Made by a program: the position numbers and the translations under genes | Assembly: GCA_963578625.1 (NCBI GenBank) | Contig: CAUZEO010000275.1 | Span: 1 to 7,183, forward strand | DNA: 7,183 nt | Origin: CAUZEO01 sp963578625 | GTDB lineage: Bacteria > Verrucomicrobiota > Kiritimatiellia > SLOV01 | Direction of reading: 5' to 3' | Notes under the pieces: generated by a model | Told to the model about the DNA's origin: nothing | Seen by the model: only the letters and a program-made list of their open reading frames with translations | Databases searched by the model: none | Shown here: positions 1 to 5,088 of the stretch, in pieces | How positions within the stretch are numbered: position 1 is the first letter of the stretch | Layout: each line of letters starts with the position of its first letter

Positions 1-71
1 TGGGTCGTCGCACAACCGGACACCATGCAAAAGACCGTGCCCCAGACCATCGTTTTTATAACATACTTCAC
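1..71 (-). CDS. Lipoprotein, N-terminal fragment (runs off left edge)
   Basis: Only the first 23 codons lie in the window. Reading leftward from a GTG at 71-69, the protein begins MKYVIKTMVWGTVFC and continues to MVSGCATT. That is a basic N-terminus, a hydrophobic stretch and then a lipobox (Val17-Ser18-Gly19-Cys20), the signature of a type II signal peptide whose cysteine is lipidated after cleavage. The GTG start is chosen over the internal ATG at 50 because it gives the basic n-region and because GGGAG on the minus strand (plus-strand 81-85) lies nine bases upstream, a good ribosome binding site. The function of the mature protein cannot be told. It is transcribed divergently from the epimerase gene. 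An alternative is a chance reading frame, but signal peptide, lipobox and ribosome site together make that unlikely. Confidence 0.62.
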   Translation of the reverse strand, partial: MKYVIKTMVWGTVFCMVSGCATT

Positions 72-344
72 GATTTCTTTCTCCCGGCCCACCTTTTGCG
101 TATCATGGGCTTCCAGCGTGGGCAAGGGCAAGGGCCAGATCATGAATCGCGAATGCGGAGGTGGTCACTCGAGCATTCTCACCTTATGATCCCTGCTTGC
201 TCCAGGTCGGCCTGGAAGACCAACCTACCCCATCTTTACGCTTTTCAAGCTCCTAATTCTGTACTGGGAAGACTCGCTGACGTCGGCTACATTCGCTGGG
301 TATGTGAAGGGGGCGATGATTGTCGTGAAGTGGAATGTAAAACT
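72..344. other. Divergent intergenic region
   Basis: This region separates the minus-strand lipoprotein start from the plus-strand epimerase start, so it should hold promoters for both. An open frame in phase with the epimerase runs back to 96, but its translation (rich in Arg, His, Gly and Gln) resembles no epimerase N-terminus and is treated as non-coding. On the minus strand a weak promoter-like pair, TTGCCC and CATGAT about 18 bases apart, lies at about 100-131. No clear promoter was found for the epimerase and no large repeat was seen. Confidence 0.4.
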
Positions 345-1043
345 ATGAAGGTCTTAATCACCGGAGCCGCGGGGGGAGTCGCGAGAATCCTGCGACCTCA
401 CCTTGAGGCGGTGCATGCTTGCACATGGCTGGACATCCTTCCGCCGTCTCCGGAAGGCGACCAGCATCTGGTGGTCGACGTTCTTTCCCAGCCGGAGATC
501 AACGAAGCGATGACGGGGCAGGATGCGGTTATTCAGCTGATCATGGCGCCATTGTATTCTGACCCTGACCTGGGGAAGCAGCTATCGGTGCATGTTCACG
601 GCATGGCGACGGTGCTTGAAGCTGCAGTAAAAAACCGGGTTTCGCGAGTAATCTACGCCAGCAGCCTATCGGTTTATCATCAAAACTGGGAAAAGCATTT
701 TGATTCGGAGGAAATAACTCCCGAGGCAGTTGATCGATACGGGTTGACGAAACAACTCGGCGAGCAGGTTTGCCGGACCTTTGCTGCTGCGCACGACTGG
801 ATGTCGATTATTGCCTTGCGTATGGTTCGCCCCAAGCCGGAAGAGAAGTGGGAGGTAAAACCGGAATCCGACAAAGTCATTGGGACCGGCCCAAAGGATC
901 TCGGCCGACTCTACCTGGCGACGCTGGCATTGGAAGGACACCATGGTTTCGATGCCGTACACGCAAGTTCCGACAGGAGCGGCAAGCACCTGAACATGAG
1001 CAAGGCCAAGGCACTTTTGGGCTGGGCGCCGCAAGGAACGTAG
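345..1043 (+). CDS. NAD-dependent epimerase/dehydratase (extended SDR family)
   Basis: A 232-residue Rossmann-fold oxidoreductase. The N-terminus MKVLITGAAGGVA carries the nucleotide-binding TGxxGxx motif at residues 6-12, with Ala13 where many members have the third glycine. Asp30 after the second strand is placed to bind the adenosine ribose, which favours NAD over NADP. DAVIQL (60-65) matches the family's DxVIHLA motif. The catalytic set is visible: Ser in YASSLSVY (104-111) and Tyr132/Lys136 in YGLTK. The short length and general form resemble uronate dehydrogenase-like and nucleotide-sugar epimerase-like members, but the substrate cannot be assigned. The start at 345 is chosen because the Rossmann motif begins there; upstream in-frame codons add non-family sequence, and a GTG at 330 would add only five residues. 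No strong Shine-Dalgarno precedes it. The TAG stop coincides with the first bases of a palindromic repeat, so the last few residues may have been altered by its insertion. Confidence 0.85.
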   Translation: MKVLITGAAGGVARILRPHLEAVHACTWLDILPPSPEGDQHLVVDVLSQPEINEAMTGQDAVIQLIMAPLYSDPDLGKQLSVHVHGMATVLEAAVKNRVSRVIYASSLSVYHQNWEKHFDSEEITPEAVDRYGLTKQLGEQVCRTFAAAHDWMSIIALRMVRPKPEEKWEVKPESDKVIGTGPKDLGRLYLATLALEGHHGFDAVHASSDRSGKHLNMSKAKALLGWAPQGT

Positions 1044-1117
1044 GGGAACTCGCGTAGAGAGAGTTCCGGCCTGTAAGGATAAGCTTGTCCCTGGGTGCCC
1101 GGAAGCCTAGGCGACTT
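1040..1117 (+). repeat. Palindromic repeat, copy A
   Basis: This 78-base unit matches 3920-3997 with one mismatch (G at 1044, C at 3924). It contains three dyads: GGAACTC (1045-1051) with GAGTTCC (1061-1067) around a nine-base loop; the near-palindrome GGATAAGCTTGTCC (1077-1090); and the start of a third, GGAAGCCTAGGCGACTT (1101-1117), whose closing CCG is missing compared with copy B. It fills the gap between two convergent genes: its TAG head is the stop codon of the epimerase, and its right end is six bases from the hydrolase stop. It is a REP-like or palindromic-unit element that may end transcription or stabilise mRNA ends. It codes for nothing visible. Confidence 0.85.
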
Positions 1118-1123
1118 TTCAGG

Positions 1124-3844
1124 CTAATCCATCTGCACCACAATTCGCGGATCGAACCAATCTGCTCCCGCTGGCGCTGTCAATCGACCGTCGCATACAA
1201 ACTCGATGTGCACATGCTGTCCGGCGAATCTTGAAATATCGACATCGAATTCATGTCGTGGATACGGCCTTGTCCCCGGATCGATGCGCATCACTTCCTG
1301 TCCGTTGACCCGGACGACCGCGTCCCCTTTGACTTCATAAAAAGAATCCTCCTGCATCGCATAGCCTCCTTGCAGACGAATGCTCGATGCTGCCGGAAAT
1401 TCGCCTACCAACAGGAACACCCCAGTGACCCCGACACTGAAATCTCGGGCAGGGTGCGACCCGTCCACCGGGCGGGATTGGGTCACGAACCCCGGACGCA
1501 TCAACGGAGGCCTCTGCCACGGAAGTTCCCCGATCGATCCAGCCAGTTCGACATCAGTGCGGGGAAACGCCAGCAAGACTCCGGGCTTTTTTGTCGGCGC
1601 GTTCACCCGAATCAGTGCACCCCCTGCCGCCGGGCCAACCTGCACCTTGTCACCATCCAGGAAGACGGCCATATCGCCCGGCACGTGCATACCCATTTCG
1701 CCCTGCCCAGTGAAAGCGATTTTGAAATAGGATCCACCTCGCCCTGCGTTCTGGGATGGGATGTAACTTGGCTGCTCCACGTGGAGTGCGAAGTTTTCGG
1801 GAACACGGTTTACATGGAAACGCGTCCGATCGAATTTGCCTTGTGGGTCTACAAAGTAAGTAGTGGCCGGGTCCAAACCGAGTTGGGTTTCTCCGTCATA
1901 AACCACCCAATCCACTTCGACCTCCGGACCCGGGATAATTTCGCGCAGGACACCCGGCCCGGACCATGTCCTCAAGCCGCCGACACGAGTGCCGATCCAC
2001 CTGGGGCTTTTATCCGGTTCGTAAATAACGAGTCCGCGCTTGTTCTTCTGCTTCTCGTAAAACGCGGTCACGCCATCGCGGCCGTGGTACCCGAATAATC
2101 GAATACCCCCGGGAGGCACTTCCTGATCGGCTACCGGCACCTGCCCGCCCGATTTTCCCTTTTCAAAGCGGAGGAACTCTTTATGTGGCAGCCGGGAATC
2201 GGGCACGAGGTCATATTCGTGGAATGCCTGTGCGATCTGCAACCAGGACGCTTCGGAACTGCCGCTCGGTGTCAAAAACCCCCAGGATTGAAAACCATCC
2301 AGGTCCTGATCGTCGGTTGGCTGGTGCATGATGCCCTCGGGAATAATCCGGATGAAATGATGGAAAATATATCCGCCGAGGGGATGGCCGAGATGATGCT
2401 GGCTGAGGGCGAATGCGGAATGCCTCGCGGCCATGGGATTGAATTGTTCCGTTTCCACCGCGACATGCGGATACGCCTCGCGGGTCTCCTTTCCCAGCGA
2501 AAGGATCCCCTCTACGGCGGTGGCGCCATCGACAACATATCTGCCGCACGGGCACATCGCCTCATCATAATAAACCATGTCAGCGCCGGCCGCGACGGAG
2601 TGGCCGACTTCCTTGATCAGGTACTTTCGCCAGGGGGCGAATGCGGGTGTACAATAGTAATAGATCATGCGGTCGGTGGTGGGCGAACGAGGCAGTGAAA
2701 AGTAGTAGTCATTGCCGCCATCATCGGCGCCGAGGATCTCGAATCCGCGACGGAATTGATTCACCAGTTCCGGCTGGTCGGCGGAGACCGCGAAAGCGTT
2801 AAACCCGGCGCCCACGTGGAATCCCAGTTCGCGGGCCCGCTTGAACCACCGCCCCGCCGTTTCGTCGACCGAGTAATCCGAATTCCGAACGCCCATGGGG
2901 AATTTCCGGAACGAGTAGTATCGGCCCAGCAGTACCGCGGATGGATTCAACTTTTGCGCCAGAAGATCCAGTCCGTTAAAATCGCCTACTTTGACATAGG
3001 CGTGGGATTTTATATTCCTCACCCATTTCGGATCAGCCTGGTCAAGCGGCACGAAGCCCAGTCCTTTCTTCATCCACTCAACATAGGGGTCCACGGCATC
3101 TTCCCAGTGGTTCCGATACGTGCGAAAACGGATCTCAAACATTTCCGGCCGCCGGGTCGGTTCCACGAGGTCCCGTACGAAACCGATGTCCGCGGTCTTG
3201 CCCTGGCCCTTGGCCATCATTACCGCGGGGCCTATTCGCAGCTCCCTCCCCTCAACAAACCAACCGGATTCCTGCCCTCTAAACAGCGCCACGAGGGGGT
3301 GGATCCATAGACGAGGAGAGGGCCCGGTCTTTGGATCATCGATGAACACATCCGTCCAGGGAGCCTGGAACACTTCGCCTCCGCCGCCGGCATTGACGGT
3401 GATGAGGCTGTAGTTGGCGATGTCGCAACCGGACAGAACATATCGCATTGTGGAGACGGGCTCGGGGGACTTGGCCGACATCCGCAGAATTAGGTCGCCG
3501 TGTCCGGGCTCAATTGTCCAATGCAGAGCCAACTCTGTGCCGTCGCTTCCGCGTAGCTTGCACGCCACTGAGTCGCTGGTCAGCGTGTGGGACACGATGC
3601 AGTTATTGAGTTCGACCCCGGAATCTTCGAAAAGCGGAAAGGTGGCCGGTAACTTTCGGGGTTCGACATGAATCAAGCGACCCCCGGTATTCCGATCCGT
3701 CAGAGCATAAAGAATCCCCGATTGAAATCTCGCCACCATGGAATCGTTCTTTAGAACGGTCCGATGTTCGCCGGCGGTGGCCGGCACGGTCCCGCACGCC
3801 ATCGCGAGGGAAGCCACGATTACTTTGTAAAGGAACGTGTTCAT
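1124..3844 (-). CDS. Secreted glycoside hydrolase-like protein (TIM barrel, possibly DUF6259-like)
   Basis: A 906-residue exported protein. Residues 1-24 form a Sec signal peptide (hydrophobic core VIVASLAMACG) with an ATA|GE cleavage site. From about 28 to 250 a beta-rich region resembles the N-terminal sandwich of large glycoside hydrolases, including aromatic clusters such as FQAPWTD (159-165) and GWFVEGR (194-200). From about 275 to 500 alternating strands and helices look like a TIM barrel; DMVYYDEAMCPCGRY (422-436) places Asp427/Glu428 at a strand end and VAVETEQFNP (461-470) offers a second acidic pair, so these are candidate catalytic residues. The rest is beta-rich; the last 100 residues (DSFYEVKGDAVVRVNG through DVDISRFAGQHVHIEF) resemble a carbohydrate-binding or jelly-roll domain. 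The likely role is polysaccharide or glycoconjugate breakdown outside the cytoplasm; substrate and family are unproven, and the DUF6259 comparison is from memory. The start gives a proper signal peptide, but no Shine-Dalgarno is evident. The gene stands alone between two direct repeats. Confidence 0.8.
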   Translation of the reverse strand: MNTFLYKVIVASLAMACGTVPATAGEHRTVLKNDSMVARFQSGILYALTDRNTGGRLIHVEPRKLPATFPLFEDSGVELNNCIVSHTLTSDSVACKLRGSDGTELALHWTIEPGHGDLILRMSAKSPEPVSTMRYVLSGCDIANYSLITVNAGGGGEVFQAPWTDVFIDDPKTGPSPRLWIHPLVALFRGQESGWFVEGRELRIGPAVMMAKGQGKTADIGFVRDLVEPTRRPEMFEIRFRTYRNHWEDAVDPYVEWMKKGLGFVPLDQADPKWVRNIKSHAYVKVGDFNGLDLLAQKLNPSAVLLGRYYSFRKFPMGVRNSDYSVDETAGRWFKRARELGFHVGAGFNAFAVSADQPELVNQFRRGFEILGADDGGNDYYFSLPRSPTTDRMIYYYCTPAFAPWRKYLIKEVGHSVAAGADMVYYDEAMCPCGRYVVDGATAVEGILSLGKETREAYPHVAVETEQFNPMAARHSAFALSQHHLGHPLGGYIFHHFIRIIPEGIMHQPTDDQDLDGFQSWGFLTPSGSSEASWLQIAQAFHEYDLVPDSRLPHKEFLRFEKGKSGGQVPVADQEVPPGGIRLFGYHGRDGVTAFYEKQKNKRGLVIYEPDKSPRWIGTRVGGLRTWSGPGVLREIIPGPEVEVDWVVYDGETQLGLDPATTYFVDPQGKFDRTRFHVNRVPENFALHVEQPSYIPSQNAGRGGSYFKIAFTGQGEMGMHVPGDMAVFLDGDKVQVGPAAGGALIRVNAPTKKPGVLLAFPRTDVELAGSIGELPWQRPPLMRPGFVTQSRPVDGSHPARDFSVGVTGVFLLVGEFPAASSIRLQGGYAMQEDSFYEVKGDAVVRVNGQEVMRIDPGTRPYPRHEFDVDISRFAGQHVHIEFVCDGRLTAPAGADWFDPRIVVQMD

Positions 3845-3877
3845 TCAATGTGATGCTGTGTTGCTTCGATTCCTTCT

Positions 3878-3883
3878 ATCATA
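3878..3883 (-). promoter_or_regulatory. Possible -10 element of the hydrolase gene
   Basis: The minus strand reads TATGAT, five of six matches to the sigma-70 -10 consensus, 33 bases upstream of the ATG. This would give a leader of roughly 25 bases. No convincing -35 box lies 16-18 bases further upstream, so the call rests on one hexamer only. Confidence 0.25.
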
Positions 3884-3919
3884 TTGATCACGCAGCATCC
3901 ACCCCGCTGCAGCCGAAAA

Positions 3920-3997
3920 GTAGCGGAACTCGCGTAGAGAGAGTTCCGGCCTGTAAGGATAAGCTTGTCCCTGGGTGCCCGGAAGCCTAGGCGACTT
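3920..3997 (+). repeat. Palindromic repeat, copy B
   Basis: This is the more complete partner of the copy at 1040-1117 (77 of 78 bases identical, same orientation, offset exactly 2,880 bases). Its first dyad is one pair longer: CGGAACTC (3924-3931) with GAGTTCCG (3941-3948). The middle near-palindrome is GGATAAGCTTGTCC (3957-3970). The third dyad is complete, CGGAAG (3980-3985) pairing with CTTCCG (3995-4000). AGCGGAA at 3922-3928 is also matched by TTCCGCT at 3996-4002, so the unit as a whole (about 3920-4004) has inverted ends. It lies 76 bases upstream of the hydrolase start. Confidence 0.87.
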
Positions 3998-4011
3998 CCG
4001 CTGCTTTTTTT
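3980..4011 (+). terminator. Terminator-like hairpin plus T-run at the end of repeat copy B
   Basis: CGGAAG/CTTCCG (3980-3985, 3995-4000) encloses CC-TA-GG and is followed, after CTGC, by seven T residues (4005-4011). That is the shape of a plus-strand intrinsic terminator, but the gene to its left is on the minus strand, so it has no obvious client. It could block plus-strand read-through from the hydrolase region into the small gene at 4266, or be only a by-product of the repeat. Confidence 0.35.
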
Positions 4012-4265
4012 ATGACACGGATTGGCTTTGCAGATCTGTGGGAATTCTGTATTCTGCGTTCATCGTCTAGAGAGTCTTCGATCCGCTGATGGGTCGGGGC
4101 GCCAACCGAGGCTTCCGCCTTCGATGCCGCTGACAGCGGTGCGAGGCCGGGGAGGGCATACGGTGGTTCAATGACGCGCTTTGCCGAATGAATCGGTGAG
4201 GAAAATAAGAACCTCCCCGGATTTGGTCGATTCCATCTCCGGGTAAAACCGGAAGGAAAACGATC
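4012..4265. other. Non-coding leader region of the small arm-domain gene
   Basis: No gene is supported here. Two modest dyads are visible: CCGCT (4127-4131) with AGCGG (4135-4139) around GAC, and CCCGGA (4216-4221) with TCCGGG (4238-4243) around 16 bases. The second ends eight bases before the GGAAGG ribosome binding site (4251-4256) and could affect translation of the following gene. An in-frame TAA at 4206-4208 shows that the downstream reading frame does not extend back through this region. Confidence 0.4.
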
Positions 4266-4487
4266 ATGGCGACCCCGCCCCAATTGGCTATTCGGCCGAG
4301 CAGAGGAAATCCAGACCACCACCTCTGGGATAATAACGGTACGTGGTTCATCCATTATACCGTCTACCCCACGCCCATCACCGCGGAGCGAGTGCGTCTC
4401 TCCCTGCGGACAAAAGACGTGGCAGAAGCGCGCACGAAACGAGACGCCCTGTTTCAGCGCATCAGCGAGGAGGGTGCCCGCGGATGA
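4266..4487 (+). CDS. Small orphan protein resembling an integrase arm-binding domain
   Basis: A 73-residue protein. NGTWFIHYTVYP (24-35) followed by RVRLSLRTKDVAEARTKRD (42-60) matches the pattern of the N-terminal arm DNA-binding domain of tyrosine recombinases: a strand with aromatic residues, a basic strand ending in a (G/R)TKD turn, then a helix with EA and RRD-like residues. There is no core-binding or catalytic domain: a TGA ends it at 4485-4487 and none of the downstream frames continues an integrase. It is either a remnant of a longer integrase or a real stand-alone small protein. The second is favoured by a good ribosome site, GGAAGG (4251-4256), nine bases before the ATG, by a compact and complete domain, and by the lack of obvious decay. 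A role in DNA binding at recombination sites is an inference. A dyad follows 19 bases after the stop. Confidence 0.6.
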   Translation: MATPPQLAIRPSRGNPDHHLWDNNGTWFIHYTVYPTPITAERVRLSLRTKDVAEARTKRDALFQRISEEGARG

Positions 4488-4506
4488 CTTTCGATACCGA
4501 AGACAG

Positions 4507-4525
4507 GTACACAGCCGCTGTGTAC
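4507..4525. repeat. Dyad symmetry downstream of the arm-domain gene
   Basis: GTACACAG (4507-4514) and CTGTGTAC (4518-4525) are perfect 8-base arms around CCG. The flanking A-G and T-T extend pairing by two more positions if one G-U is allowed. No T-run follows, so it is a poor intrinsic terminator. Other possibilities are a protein-binding operator or a recombinase-type site, given the small arm-like protein just upstream. Confidence 0.55.
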
Positions 4526-4734
4526 TTCACGAGGTAACCAGGTGCAGAATCCCACTGCGGACTGAACCCTAACATTGCAAAGGAATGATGGTATGCAAGT
4601 ATCTTACACATAAATTTCAGATGAAAATCGTGGTCTTGGATTGAAATTGAACTTTACGGACGGTGACCTTGGTTCGATGAACGAAACGGTGTCCAAGCCA
4701 CTACGCTTCTCGTTAACTTTGCGAGGTTTCTTTA

Positions 4735-4752
4735 GGCTCTGTAGTGAGAGCC
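4735..4752. repeat. Small hairpin at the edge of the long inverted repeat
   Basis: GGCTCT (4735-4740) and AGAGCC (4747-4752) pair perfectly around GTAGTG. The right arm shares three bases with the start of the 37-bp stem at 4750, so the two hairpins are partly mutually exclusive. Confidence 0.45.
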
Positions 4753-4863
4753 CACGGATGGCAAGGCCGACCCGCGGATCTTGTGGTTTGGTAATTTTTT
4801 TCCCGGATAGCAGAAGAAATGCTGAGCCACAAGATCCGCGGGTCGGCCTTGCCATCCGTGGGC
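4750..4863. repeat. Perfect 37-bp inverted repeat with 40-base spacer
   Basis: Bases 4750-4786 (from GCCCACGGATGG to GATCTTGTGG) are the exact reverse complement of 4827-4863, with no mismatch in 37 positions. The 40-base spacer (4787-4826) holds a T-run (4795-4801) and a small inner dyad AGCA/TGCT. As DNA this could extrude a cruciform; as RNA it would form a very stable stem-loop. Because the stem is perfect, the same dozen residues (PRMARPTRGSCG) can be read from both strands, which is a consequence of symmetry and not evidence of a gene. Confidence 0.93.
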
Positions 4864-4950
4864 ATTCATTGCGGAACATCGGTAATTCCAGAGCCGTGAG
4901 CCGTATCCGTCGCAGCAGTTCCGGCAGAATTTTTGCAACGTTGGGGTTCA

Positions 4951-4995
4951 GTCCGCATCTCCTGAACGCGGAGTGAACTCCACGCTACGGGTTGG
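4951..4995 (-). repeat. GTAGC-family palindromic repeat, copy C1
   Basis: The 45 bases match 6831-6874 at 39 positions with five mismatches and one gap, in the same orientation. The core is GGAGT-GA-ACTCC (4971-4982), followed by ACGCTACGGGTTGG. Read on the minus strand it begins GTAGCGTGGAGTTCACTCCG, which shows the GTAGC head shared with the other repeats in the window. An 11-base piece, CCTGAACGCGG, occurs here (4961-4971) and again at 5005-5015. It lies about 95 bases upstream of the transporter gene. Confidence 0.75.
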
Positions 4996-5073
4996 GGATG
5001 CGAGCCTGAACGCGGGGCCGATTTTCGTTGCTCCCTTTCGGATATATTTGTATCACCTGCGGGCAACATTTTT

Positions 5074-5079
5074 AGAGGG
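5074..5079 (+). promoter_or_regulatory. Ribosome binding site of the transporter gene
   Basis: AGAGGG lies nine bases before the ATG at 5089, a good Shine-Dalgarno match at normal spacing, and supports that start. The upstream stretch 5019-5050 is locally AT-rich (TATATT at 5043-5048) but shows no well-spaced promoter pair. Confidence 0.6.
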
Positions 5080-5088
5080 CGGACTGAT

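Larger units (their letters stand above)
4556..4957. mobile_element. MITE-like element with 26-base terminal inverted repeats
   Basis: The left end (4556-4581, beginning TGCGGACTGAACCC and including TTGCAAA) is matched on the opposite strand by the right end (4957 back to 4932) at 24 of 26 positions; both differences are transitions. The 402-base span has no convincing gene but contains a very long perfect hairpin (4750-4863). These features fit a non-autonomous foldback or MITE-type element mobilised by a transposase elsewhere. No target-site duplication is evident outside the ends as drawn. The right end also overlaps a second repeat family: GTTCAGTCCGC (4947-4957) pairs with GCGGAGTGAAC (4968-4978) with one mismatch. 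The exact borders are therefore uncertain. Confidence 0.55.

Noticed and set aside
96..344. In-frame N-terminal extension of the epimerase
   Set aside because: The translation lacks family sequence, and the Rossmann motif starts directly at the ATG at 345; the extension also overlaps the likely promoter region of the divergent lipoprotein gene.
1253..2098. Long open frame opposite the hydrolase gene (281 residues)
   Set aside because: It lies wholly antisense to a gene with a signal peptide and coherent domain pattern; its translation is rich in Arg, Pro and His with no recognisable motif.
4507..4525. Dyad as an intrinsic terminator of the small gene
   Set aside because: The stem is good but no T-run follows, so it is listed only as a dyad of unknown role.
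4604..4879. Possible 91-residue minus-strand protein over the same palindrome
   Set aside because: Same reason: its length comes from the symmetric, stop-free stem; no ribosome site or family resemblance was seen.
4641..4976. Possible 111-residue plus-strand protein across the long inverted repeat
   Set aside because: It runs through both arms of the palindrome and the right terminal repeat, has an odd Arg/Ser-rich composition, and shares a peptide with the opposite-strand frame only because of symmetry.
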